Part shown: positions 23,038 to 30,900 of the stretch, piece by piece | Layout of the letters: each line of letters starts with the position of its first letter | Numbering within the stretch: position 1 is the first letter of the stretch | Assembly (NCBI GenBank): GCA_018434355.1 | Contig: JAHDPL010000022.1 | Span: 1 to 64,000, forward strand | Length of the DNA stretch: 64,000 nucleotides | Direction: 5' to 3' | Source of the DNA: Sporomusaceae bacterium | GTDB taxonomy: Bacteria > Bacillota > Negativicutes > UBA1444 | Position numbers and translations under genes: made by a program | Notes under the pieces: generated by a model | Databases searched by the model: none | Told to the model about the DNA's origin: nothing | What the model saw: the letters and a program-made list of their open reading frames with translations, nothing else

Positions 23038-24129
23038 ATGTCAGAGCTGGGGATTGCCGTTTTCAGCGGACTAAATCAGAGCGTGGAACAAAACTTGAAT
23101 TATTTAAAAGTTGCGCGGCAGTATGGTTACAGCAGATTGTTCACATCGCTACATATACCGGAGAGTGATGCAATCCAATTGGTTCGGGATACTCGTCGGT
23201 TGCTGGCTTGTGCGACGGAGCTGGGCTTTTCCATAACGGCGGATATATCTCCCGCTACATGGCAGCAATTTGATATCAAGCCTGCTGAACTTAATAAAAT
23301 CGGTGTTGGAACCGTCAGAATCGATTACGGGATCGGTCCTGCCGAGATGAAGCAACTGTCTGACGCTGCGAACGTGGCAGTGGAGGTCAATGCAAGTGTC
23401 CTGACCGAAGTTGCATTGTCAGGGCTGTTTGCGGCAGGATTCACCGCCGGTTGTTTATCCGCCTGCCACAATTATTATCCGCGTCCTGAGACAGGACTTT
23501 CGCTATCCTTGCTAATTGAACGGTCACAAGTCTTTTCCAGCCGCAACATTCCGGTAGGCGCCTTTATTCCCAGCCTGCAAAACCCTCGTGGTCCGATCTT
23601 TTCGGGATTGCCGACCGTGGAGACGCACCGCCGCATGCCCGCGGTTGAAGCAGCAAGACAGCTTTGGGCAACAGGAATGATCGATCGGATTATTTGGGGC
23701 GACCCTGTGGTACCGGAACCGGAGCTAAGGGCGGTAGCGACGTTAGCCAAGCCCGAAGATACTTTTGTCACGTTGCGGTTGATAACTGAACCGGAAAAAA
23801 TGTCGGCGCAGGAGCGAGAGCTGGTCTTATTGCCGGTGCATACCAACCGCTGCGACGCAGCGGCGTTTGTCATCCGGTCCCAGGAGTCCCGCTGCCTATG
23901 CCGCCAATCCATACCCCAACATGGCAGTCGCAGCAGACGGCGTGGCGATGTGACGATCGATAATGCCGGCTATGGCAGATACATGGGAGAGTTGCAGATT
24001 GTGCTGCAGGCGTTGCCGGTGGATGAGCGGGTGAACGTCATCGGCAGAATTGTTGAAGCGGATCTGTGTTTGTTGGACTGCATCGTTCCCGGTAAACGGT
24101 TTTGCTTAAAGGAGGTCGAATCTCCATGA
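23038..24129 (+). CDS. mupG: MupG-family 6-phospho-N-acetylmuramidase (DUF871)
   Basis: A 363-residue TIM-barrel protein with a C-terminal domain. It opens with LGIAVFSGLNQSVEQN, includes ITADISPATWQQF, the loop CHNYYPRPETGLS, and ends with VTIDNAGYGRYMGELQI and VNVIGRIVEADL, all typical of the DUF871/MupG family. In Staphylococcus, MupG splits MurNAc-6P-GlcNAc inside the cell. Its presence here suggests the PTS imports the disaccharide as well as free MurNAc. It starts directly after the murP stop and its own stop overlaps the murQ start (ATGA). The stretch around residues 284-300 is more basic than usual but remains in frame with the conserved block after it. Confidence 0.88.
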   Translation: MSELGIAVFSGLNQSVEQNLNYLKVARQYGYSRLFTSLHIPESDAIQLVRDTRRLLACATELGFSITADISPATWQQFDIKPAELNKIGVGTVRIDYGIGPAEMKQLSDAANVAVEVNASVLTEVALSGLFAAGFTAGCLSACHNYYPRPETGLSLSLLIERSQVFSSRNIPVGAFIPSLQNPRGPIFSGLPTVETHRRMPAVEAARQLWATGMIDRIIWGDPVVPEPELRAVATLAKPEDTFVTLRLITEPEKMSAQERELVLLPVHTNRCDAAAFVIRSQESRCLCRQSIPQHGSRSRRRGDVTIDNAGYGRYMGELQIVLQALPVDERVNVIGRIVEADLCLLDCIVPGKRFCLKEVESP

Positions 24130-25067
24130 ACCTTGAACGGCTAATGACAGAAAAACGAAATCCGGACACGAAAAATATTGATATGCTGAGCACACTGGAA
24201 ATCGTTGCGGCTATTCAACGGGAAGATGAAAAGGTCGCAGCCGCTGTGAAAATGACATTGCCGGATGTGGCGGCGGCGGTCGAATTGATTGTCGCAGCGT
24301 TGAAACGGGGCGGCAGGCTATTTTATCTGGGCGCAGGAACCAGCGGTCGACTCGGGGTATTGGATGCGGCGGAGTGTCCGCCTACGTTCAGTACGGAACC
24401 GGAACTGGTCCAGGCAATCATTGCCGGCGGCAATGATGCAATGTTTCAGGCAGTGGAAGGCGCGGAAGATGATTCACAGCAAGCAATGATTGACCTGCAG
24501 TCGCGAGGATTGATGCCACAAGATGCGGTAGTGGGATTGAGCGCCAGCGGACGGACACCGTATGTCATTGGCGGACTGCAGTATGCCGAACAGATCGGCG
24601 CGACCCGACTGGCGGTGGTATGCGTGCCTGAATCAGAAATGGCATCTTATGCTCAGATTACCATCGCAGCGCTGGTCGGCCCGGAAGTTATCGCCGGGTC
24701 AACCCGGATGAAAGCAGGGACAGCGCAAAAAATGATCTTAAATATGCTGTCGACGGCTACGATGGTAAGGTTGGGCAAGACTTACGGAAATCTGATGGTG
24801 GATGTCCGGGCCACTAATGCCAAACTGACAGCAAGAGTTCAGCGAATGGTGAAGGATGTCACCGGAGCAAGCGAACCGGATGTGACTGCGGCGTTGGAAC
24901 AGGCAGCAGGTTCGGCTAAGACCGCGATTGTCATGCTATTGGGTCGATGTTCGGCTAAGCAGGCAGTTCAACTACTTGCGCAGGCTCATGGATCGGTGCG
25001 CCACGCGCTAAAGCAGGCTGGACTGCCGTGTCAACAGGGATTGGAGAGAATGAATGATGAAGGATGA
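24126..25067 (+). CDS. murQ: N-acetylmuramic acid 6-phosphate etherase
   Basis: A 313-residue SIS-domain lyase that cleaves the lactyl ether of MurNAc-6P to give GlcNAc-6P and D-lactate. The first substrate loop LGAGTSGRLGVLDAAECPPT and the acid residues in QAVEGAEDD are intact, as are GLSASGRTPYVIGG and the later GSTRMKAGTAQKMILNM. Start ATG 24126 is chosen because AAAGGAGGT lies at the right distance and it overlaps the mupG stop by four bases; an earlier TTG in frame would add eight residues. It overlaps nagA by 14 bases, so these genes are translationally coupled. Confidence 0.95.
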   Translation: MNLERLMTEKRNPDTKNIDMLSTLEIVAAIQREDEKVAAAVKMTLPDVAAAVELIVAALKRGGRLFYLGAGTSGRLGVLDAAECPPTFSTEPELVQAIIAGGNDAMFQAVEGAEDDSQQAMIDLQSRGLMPQDAVVGLSASGRTPYVIGGLQYAEQIGATRLAVVCVPESEMASYAQITIAALVGPEVIAGSTRMKAGTAQKMILNMLSTATMVRLGKTYGNLMVDVRATNAKLTARVQRMVKDVTGASEPDVTAALEQAAGSAKTAIVMLLGRCSAKQAVQLLAQAHGSVRHALKQAGLPCQQGLERMNDEG

Positions 25068-26226
25068 TTCACTCAAACAAAACCTGTTGTTTACGAATGG
25101 GCGCTTGATTTTGCCGGACCAGGAGTTGCCACAGTCGAGTTTATCCGTGATTGACGGGTTGATTGACGGCATCTACGCTGCGGAGCAGAATGATCCGATA
25201 AAAGACGACAGTAAATGTCTTGATATCGAAAAGGTCGATCTGCAGGGAGACATACTGATCCCTGGCTTGATTGATTTGCATGTGCATGGTTGTGGTGGCG
25301 CCGATGTGATGGACGGGAACCCTGATGCATTGACAGATGTGGCGACTGCTTTATTACAACAGGGGACAACGGCGTTTTTGGCTACGACAATGACTGCCCC
25401 GACCAGCCGTTTGGAAACCGCAATCAACAGATCCGTGGCACAGATGCTGTCTTGTTGCGTCGCTGAATTGCTGGGATTTCATCTGGAAGGACCTTGCTTG
25501 TCGGAGCGATATCGAGGTGCGCAAAAAATTATTGCACAGCGAGAAGCACCACCAATCAATTCGCAGGTCAAGCTGATCACAATTGCTCCCGAATTGCCTG
25601 AAGCGGAGGCGTATTTTACTCTTGCGGAGGACTTGGGTATCATTCTTTCGGTCGGTCATTCAGCAGCCAGCTATGAACAGATGCTGTCAGCAATAAATCG
25701 CGGCGTGAGTTATTTGACCCATGCATTCAATGCGATGCCGGGTATCCATCATCGCAATCCCGGCCTGTTGACAGCGGCCTTGATTGATTCCCGCTTGACC
25801 ATCGAGTTGATCGCCGACGGGGTGCATATTCACCCGGCGGTGTTGGAATTGGCTTTGCGGCTTAAATCGCCGGATAACGTCGTACTGGTTTCTGACGGAA
25901 CAAGAGCGGTCGGATTGCCGGATGGCGATTATGAACTTGGCGGGCAGATTACGCATTTGCGTGACGGGAAATTGACCTTGGATGATGGAACCATTGCCGG
26001 TAGCGCCAAACCGCTACTTGCAGGAGTAAAAATGTTGGCAACCAAACTTAACCGACCCTTGTATGAAGCAGTACGACTAGCGACACTAAATCCTGCACGC
26101 ATTGCAAAAGTCGATCATCGTCTAGGAAGTTTGTCTATAGGTAAAGAAGCAACATTCTTGCGTCTTGATGATAATCTGAATCTAAAGCAAGTCTGGTTGC
26201 GAGGCCGGTTGATGCAAAAATTTTAG
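25054..26226 (+). CDS. nagA: N-acetylglucosamine-6-phosphate deacetylase
   Basis: A 390-residue amidohydrolase that removes acetate from GlcNAc-6P, the product of MurQ. Metal and catalytic motifs appear in order: LIDLHVHGCGGADVMDG, HLEGPCLSERYRGAQ, SVGHSAASYEQ, LTHAFNAMPGIHHRNPG, IADGVHIHP and the catalytic aspartate in LVSDGTRAVGLPDG. The EGP...GAQ form resembles Bacillus NagA rather than the enteric type. The gene closes the operon; the glucosamine-6P deaminase NagB is not in the window. It overlaps murQ. No clear terminator follows. Confidence 0.95.
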   Translation: MMKDDSLKQNLLFTNGRLILPDQELPQSSLSVIDGLIDGIYAAEQNDPIKDDSKCLDIEKVDLQGDILIPGLIDLHVHGCGGADVMDGNPDALTDVATALLQQGTTAFLATTMTAPTSRLETAINRSVAQMLSCCVAELLGFHLEGPCLSERYRGAQKIIAQREAPPINSQVKLITIAPELPEAEAYFTLAEDLGIILSVGHSAASYEQMLSAINRGVSYLTHAFNAMPGIHHRNPGLLTAALIDSRLTIELIADGVHIHPAVLELALRLKSPDNVVLVSDGTRAVGLPDGDYELGGQITHLRDGKLTLDDGTIAGSAKPLLAGVKMLATKLNRPLYEAVRLATLNPARIAKVDHRLGSLSIGKEATFLRLDDNLNLKQVWLRGRLMQKF

Positions 26227-26244
26227 AAAGTGCGCTGAAACCAT

Positions 26245-26272
26245 TTAAGTAATCGAAGCAAATTATCGATAA
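26245..26272 (+). promoter_or_regulatory. Possible sigma-D (FliA-type) promoter before the YjfB-like gene
   Basis: TAAG (26246-26249) and ATCGATAA (26265-26272) are 15 bp apart. This compares with the motility sigma factor consensus TAAA, 14-16 bp, GCCGATAT/A. The match is partial. It is supported by the motility-related gene downstream. Confidence 0.4.
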
Positions 26273-26336
26273 ATGAATGAGAGGTTCTGGACACTTCTGC
26301 AATTTCAGACGGTGGCCGACGGCTGAGCGGGCGGAA

Positions 26337-26354
26337 GGGAGTCCAATCACTCCC
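26337..26354 (+). other. Leader hairpin with GGA-rich flanks
   Basis: GGGAGT and ACTCCC pair around CCAATC in the leader of the YjfB-like gene. GGA motifs lie just before it (GCGGAAGGGA), after it (AAGGATG) and in the ribosome site (AAGGAAGGGAGG). This distribution is what CsrA-regulated leaders show, but CsrA control is inference. Confidence 0.35.
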
Positions 26355-26397
26355 AGGGCAAGGATGCTCGAATCTCCTAAGGAAGGGAGGTGAGATT

Positions 26398-26598
26398 ATG
26401 GATATGACGGCCGTGTCTGCCGCAATGTCAGTCAGACAGGCGGTAACACAACAAGCTATAGGAACGGCTGTAACGAAGTTGGCGATGAATCAGCAGCAAC
26501 AATCCGGACAAATGGTCGTGGATTTGTTGAAATCAGCGTCACCGGCGGGCAAGGCGTCGCTTCCGCATTTAGGGCAGAACATCGATATTTCGATTTGA
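26398..26598 (+). CDS. YjfB-family putative motility protein
   Basis: A 66-residue protein of the YjfB_motility family. It starts MDMTAVSAAMSVRQAVTQQA, has the helical core AVTKLAMNQQQQSGQMVVDLL, and ends with the family's PHLGQNIDISI. These proteins are small, soluble and helical; they are associated with flagellar regulons in Firmicutes, with unknown biochemistry. It has a very strong ribosome site (GGAAGGGAGGTGA). It is transcribed alone, between a possible sigma-D promoter and a clear terminator. The length is standard for the family. Confidence 0.85.
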   Translation: MDMTAVSAAMSVRQAVTQQAIGTAVTKLAMNQQQQSGQMVVDLLKSASPAGKASLPHLGQNIDISI

Positions 26599-26607
26599 AT
26601 TGCAAAT

Positions 26608-26645
26608 AAAAAACAGGTTCCGGAATTTCCGGAGCCTGTTTTTTA
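26608..26645 (+). terminator. Terminator after the YjfB-like gene
   Basis: AAAAACAGG(T)TCCGGAA and TTCCGGA(G)CCTGTTTTT form a long stem followed by T residues. Confidence 0.92.
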
Positions 26646-26730
26646 TTGTAAACGCAGGATTCCCGCTAGTTATGTCAAATTCAGATAGCAGGCGAAATCG
26701 CAGTGTATGATTGTGGGAGGACGGGAATCC

Positions 26731-28008
26731 TTGGTGAGGAATTTATTTCGCAGTATCTGCATTCTTCTTGGTGCGTTGATTTGTTGGAGCGCGGTTACAG
26801 ATAACATCCATGTCTGGCCGGTGCGCAACACCATTGAGTATTATGCGGCTAGAAACTGGTGGAATCTGGTCGGCGAGCCGGCGAGAACCCATCATGGCGC
26901 TATTGAAGGCATGGTTGTCGATGAAGCGGGGAACGCAATCCCTCAAGCTGTTGTCCTGTTGTCAGAATGGGATGGCAAGGTTTATTCCAGTCTGACCGAC
27001 CAGTATGGTCTCTACAGGATCGAAGGCATACCTATAGGATTTTACCGTTTGGCGGCTGTGGCGCCTGGCTACACTCCCATGCAGACCGGCGGCCTTTTGC
27101 GCGGAGTTACTGTGCGACCGAACCGGACCGTTCAAGCCGCCTTCCAACTGCGAGTAGAATCTTCCGCGCAGAAAGCTGGGTTATTGTCACCGCAACGACT
27201 TGAATCGCAGGAGTTGGTTTGTCAAAGCCCGGTGGCAGGATCTGCCAAACGGGAAACATTGCGATTTGACCAACAACAATGGAATGAGCTGGTGTTTCTT
27301 TATCGTCCTGTAGGAACCGACAGCGACCAGCTACCTGTTTTGTTGACTGTATATCCCGGTCCGGTGGACACCTGGGAATGTGTAAGTATCGGTCTGGCGC
27401 AGGCCGGATATGCGGTTTTGGCAGTTGGACCAGCGTACGGGCTGGATTTGACAAAAGATGTCGATGCGTTGCAAAAATTGTTATTATTGGTAAAGCAGGG
27501 CGGAATTGCAGGTCTGGATGGCGACAGAATCGCTGCGCTGGGGGGCAGCTACAGCGCCTTGTTGCTGGAACTTTTGATGCTGCGTGACCCCGGCCTGTCG
27601 GCGGTGATTTTGCTGGGACCGCCAACCGACATGTTCGATTTTCGACGGCGTTTTGAAAGAGAAGGTTTCCGACCGCCGTTTGGCCTTGACCGCGCGCTGG
27701 TCGCGCTTGGACTGCCGAGCCGTGATCCATTGCGTTATCTGAAACATTCGATGGTGTATCATGTGCGACCAGGTTTGCCAGCGACACAAATATTCCATAG
27801 CTATCAGGATGAAATCGTTCCCTACCAGCAAAGCAGTTTATTGACGGAAAGCCTCACGCGGCAGGGTGCTGAGGTAGAGTTGCATCTGTTTGAAGGCGCC
27901 AGTCATTATTTATTGGAAGATGGAGCTGCAGCAATGACGATTTATCAACAGACGCTGGAATTTTTACGACGACATGGAATGGCGCCGTTTCCGGGAAAGG
28001 GGAGGTAG
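26731..28008 (+). CDS. Membrane-anchored alpha/beta hydrolase with carboxypeptidase-regulatory-like domain
   Basis: A protein of about 425 residues. An N-terminal hydrophobic helix (SICILLGALICWSAV) anchors or exports it. Residues about 55-130 form a beta-sandwich of the carboxypeptidase regulatory-like type (IEGMVVDEAGNAIPQAVVLL, YGLYRIEGIPIGFYRL). The rest is an alpha/beta hydrolase with nucleophile elbow GGSYS, acid in YQDEIVP and histidine in GASHYLL, like S9-family esterases. It heads an operon with an SDR, Aas and LplT, so action on a lipid or acylated envelope molecule is suggested by context. TTG 26731 is preferred because GGGAGG lies ten bases upstream; ATG 26707 is the longer alternative. 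The exact substrate is unknown. Confidence 0.8.
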   Translation: MVRNLFRSICILLGALICWSAVTDNIHVWPVRNTIEYYAARNWWNLVGEPARTHHGAIEGMVVDEAGNAIPQAVVLLSEWDGKVYSSLTDQYGLYRIEGIPIGFYRLAAVAPGYTPMQTGGLLRGVTVRPNRTVQAAFQLRVESSAQKAGLLSPQRLESQELVCQSPVAGSAKRETLRFDQQQWNELVFLYRPVGTDSDQLPVLLTVYPGPVDTWECVSIGLAQAGYAVLAVGPAYGLDLTKDVDALQKLLLLVKQGGIAGLDGDRIAALGGSYSALLLELLMLRDPGLSAVILLGPPTDMFDFRRRFEREGFRPPFGLDRALVALGLPSRDPLRYLKHSMVYHVRPGLPATQIFHSYQDEIVPYQQSSLLTESLTRQGAEVELHLFEGASHYLLEDGAAAMTIYQQTLEFLRRHGMAPFPGKGR

Positions 28009-28011
28009 CAA

Positions 28012-28776
28012 GTGCAGCTGGATTTTTCTGCAAAAGTCGTACTGATCAGCGGTGGAACTTCCGGTATTGGACTGGCAACCGCTAAAAAATTCCTTGCCGC
28101 GAGCGCAACGGTTGTCATTAACGGACGGGATATGAGGCGCGGTGAACTTGCGTTGCAGGAGCTGGCAGGCGGGTCAGATCATTTGGCTTTCATTGCCGGA
28201 GACGTGACTCGGACTGACGACTGTCGTGCGTTGGTTGAACGCACCTGTCAGCAGTTTGGCCGGATTGACGTATTGGTCAATTCGGCGGGCGAGTATCTGG
28301 AGAAGTCATTGGCGGATACTACAGAAGCAGAGTATGACAGGATCATGTCAGTCAACATGAAGGGAGCATTCTTTTTGACGCAGGCGGCGCTAAGCGAGTT
28401 GAAACAAACGTGCGGCAATATTGTCAATGTGTCTTCTGACGCCGGGCTGAACGGAAATGTGCTTTGTACTGCCTACTGCGCGTCAAAAGGCGCGCTGACA
28501 CTTTTCACCAAGGCTTTGTCTCTGGAATTGGCGCCGCATGGGGTGCGGGTCAACTGTGTCTGTCCCGGCGATATCGAAACACCGATGTTGGCGCGACAAG
28601 TTGCCGAAACTTCTGATCCTGAAATGTTCCGCCGTCAGATGTCCGGTATTTATCCGCTGGGACGGATTGGTACGGCGGAGGAAGTTGCATCGGTAATCCG
28701 ATTTTTAGCCTCCGACTCGGCGGCTTTTGTTACCGGCGCCGCCTGGAGCGTGGACGGAGGTTTGACGGCAGGATGA
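28012..28776 (+). CDS. Short-chain dehydrogenase/reductase (FabG-like)
   Basis: A 254-residue classical SDR. The cofactor loop is SGGTSGIGLATA, followed by the acidic/basic NGRDMRRGE segment suggesting NADP(H), then VNSAGEYLEK, the catalytic serine in NVSSDAGLNGN, and YCASKGALTLF holding the active Tyr and Lys. The end, GRIGTAEEVASVIRFLASDSAAFVTG with VDGG, is typical. GTG start with GGAGG right before it; its stop overlaps the aas start by four bases. It belongs to the hydrolase-SDR-Aas-LplT operon. It may reduce a 3-oxoacyl group or an alcohol, but this is undetermined. Confidence 0.9.
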   Translation: MQLDFSAKVVLISGGTSGIGLATAKKFLAASATVVINGRDMRRGELALQELAGGSDHLAFIAGDVTRTDDCRALVERTCQQFGRIDVLVNSAGEYLEKSLADTTEAEYDRIMSVNMKGAFFLTQAALSELKQTCGNIVNVSSDAGLNGNVLCTAYCASKGALTLFTKALSLELAPHGVRVNCVCPGDIETPMLARQVAETSDPEMFRRQMSGIYPLGRIGTAEEVASVIRFLASDSAAFVTGAAWSVDGGLTAG

Positions 28777-30896
28777 CCAGGCTGTTGGCGTGGCTTATCC
28801 GTATATTGTTCCGTCTGAAGATTGATCATAGTGATCGTCTGGTATTTGACGGACCCACTGTCATCATGCCAAACCATGTTTCTTTTTTGGACGCTTTGTT
28901 GCTTTACCTGATGCTGCCGAAGTCGGTATGGTTTGTCGTGAACACGGAGATCGCTGCACGGCCTTGGGTCGAACTGGCGCTGCGTTTTTGCAACCATGTC
29001 AAGATCGATAACCGTAATCCCTATAGTTTGCGGACAATCATCAGTGTTGTACGCGAAGGCAATCCGGTGGTGTTGTTTCCCGAAGGCAGGATATCAAACA
29101 CCGGCGGATTGATGAAGATGTATACGGGTGCGGCATTGATAGCTTGGAAGACTAATGCAAAAGTTTTTCCGATCATCCTAAGGGGACCGGAGTATTCGCT
29201 GTTATCACGCATCAAGGATAAGGTGAAACCCCGATGGTTGCCGAAAATCAGGATCTTTATCGGCGAACCCAGCGTATTGGTTACGGAAACAGAACTTGGT
29301 TTTCGGGTCCAAAAAGCAGCGATTACCGACAAGCTGCTGACCTTGATGCAGCATACGATGTTTTTAGCGCGTAGGAAGGAATACGCGAAACTGGATTTTT
29401 TTGCCCGGCTTCAACTCGCTGCGAAAACGCATGGTGCAAGCAGACCGATTGTGCGCGACTTGAATCGGGCGGTCAATTACCGAAGCCTGATCGCGGGCGT
29501 GAATGTGATGTCCGGAAAACTGCGAGCTGCGTTTGCGTTGGGCGAAGATACGGTCGGTGTGTTGCTGCCCAATGCGGTGGCTCATGTGGTTGTTTTGTTT
29601 GCTTTGTTTCAACTGGGTAAGACCCCGGCGATACTGAACTTTTCCACCGGGCTGCGAAATGTGCTGGATAGCGCCGGTACCGCAGGCATAAGGACGGTGC
29701 TGACTTCTCGGGTCTTTGTCGAAAAAGCGAACATGGGCGAGTTGGTCGGTCAACTTGCCACGACATGCCAAATCATCTATCTGGAGGACTTGGCAAAAAC
29801 CGTCTCGATGTTGGATAAACTCACCGGATTATACCGGTATTTCGAAAGACAACCTGGCGCTGCAACCGCAGATTCCCGCCTGATCCTGTTCACCTCGGGA
29901 ACGGAGGGGCGTCCTAAGGGAGTTGTATTGTCCCATCGGGCGATACTGGCAAATATTGACCAGGCTTCCAGCGTGATTGATTATTCCCCGGCCGACCGGA
30001 TGCTTAATGCTTTGCCGATGTTCCACAGTTTCGGCTTGATGGCTGGAACGATGCTGCCAATATTGGGCGGAATAGAGTTGTTCTTGTATCCGTCGCCGTT
30101 GCATTTCCGAATTGTGCCGGAAATCGCTTACGACTTTAATGCAACCTTGATGCTTGGCACACCGACTTTTTTGGCCGGCTATGGCAAGGTGGCCCATCCG
30201 TATGATTTTCACCGGTTGCGATATGTGTTGGCAGGCGGTGAAAAACTACGGCAACCGGTTCGAGATTTGTGGCTGGACAAGTTCGGCATTCGCATTCTCG
30301 AAGGGTATGGCGTAACTGAAACCGGACCGGTACTCTGTTTAAATACACCGCTGGCTGCTCGCACCGGCTCAGTCGGTAAATTTTTACCGGAAATCGAGTG
30401 GCGACTGGACCCGGTGCCAGGGATCGACAGTGGCGGCAATCTGGTGGTACGCGGCCCCAACCTGATGGAAGGCTATCTTCTGTATGAACAGGGTTTCCGT
30501 CCGGTTGACGGCTGGTACGCGACCGGTGACGTGGTTTCAGTTGACTCGGCCGGATATGCTTTTATCCAGGCGCGGCTGAAGCGGTTTGCCAAGATTGCCG
30601 GCGAAATGATCAACTTACAAATTGTCGAAGAAGCTGCGTCCGCCTGTTTTGGCACTGGCCTGCATGCAGCGGTTGCGGCGGCGGATGGACGCAAAGGTGA
30701 GCGGGTGGTGTTGTTCACCACCAACTCGCAGACAAAGCGTGAAGTGCTAAGGGAATACTTTTTGCAGACGGGACATAGTGTCTTATATGTGCCAAGTCAC
30801 ATCATTCCTATTGCGACGATGCCGCTACTCGGTACAGGCAAACCGGATTATCTTGGATTGCAGAAACAGGCGGAAATAATTCTGAACGGTGTGTGA
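28773..30896 (+). CDS. aas: Bifunctional acyltransferase/acyl-ACP synthetase Aas
   Basis: A 707-residue fusion. The N-terminal glycerophospholipid acyltransferase (about 1-190) has the HxxxxD motif NHVSFLD and the FPEGRISNTGGLMKM block. The C-terminal AMP-forming ligase (about 210-700) has LFTSGTEGRPKGVVLSH, GYGVTETGP, GWYATGDV and RLKRFAKIAGEMI. E. coli Aas is 719 residues with the same order and reacylates lysophosphatidylethanolamine at the inner membrane. The gene downstream is lplT, the flippase that supplies its substrate, as in E. coli. It overlaps the SDR stop by four bases. Confidence 0.95.
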   Translation: MTRLLAWLIRILFRLKIDHSDRLVFDGPTVIMPNHVSFLDALLLYLMLPKSVWFVVNTEIAARPWVELALRFCNHVKIDNRNPYSLRTIISVVREGNPVVLFPEGRISNTGGLMKMYTGAALIAWKTNAKVFPIILRGPEYSLLSRIKDKVKPRWLPKIRIFIGEPSVLVTETELGFRVQKAAITDKLLTLMQHTMFLARRKEYAKLDFFARLQLAAKTHGASRPIVRDLNRAVNYRSLIAGVNVMSGKLRAAFALGEDTVGVLLPNAVAHVVVLFALFQLGKTPAILNFSTGLRNVLDSAGTAGIRTVLTSRVFVEKANMGELVGQLATTCQIIYLEDLAKTVSMLDKLTGLYRYFERQPGAATADSRLILFTSGTEGRPKGVVLSHRAILANIDQASSVIDYSPADRMLNALPMFHSFGLMAGTMLPILGGIELFLYPSPLHFRIVPEIAYDFNATLMLGTPTFLAGYGKVAHPYDFHRLRYVLAGGEKLRQPVRDLWLDKFGIRILEGYGVTETGPVLCLNTPLAARTGSVGKFLPEIEWRLDPVPGIDSGGNLVVRGPNLMEGYLLYEQGFRPVDGWYATGDVVSVDSAGYAFIQARLKRFAKIAGEMINLQIVEEAASACFGTGLHAAVAAADGRKGERVVLFTTNSQTKREVLREYFLQTGHSVLYVPSHIIPIATMPLLGTGKPDYLGLQKQAEIILNGV

Positions 30897-30900
30897 GAAA

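Noticed and set aside
23880-23960. Frameshift in mupG
   Set aside because: The stretch is unusually rich in Arg and Cys, but the conserved GDVTIDN block follows in the same frame, so no frameshift is needed.
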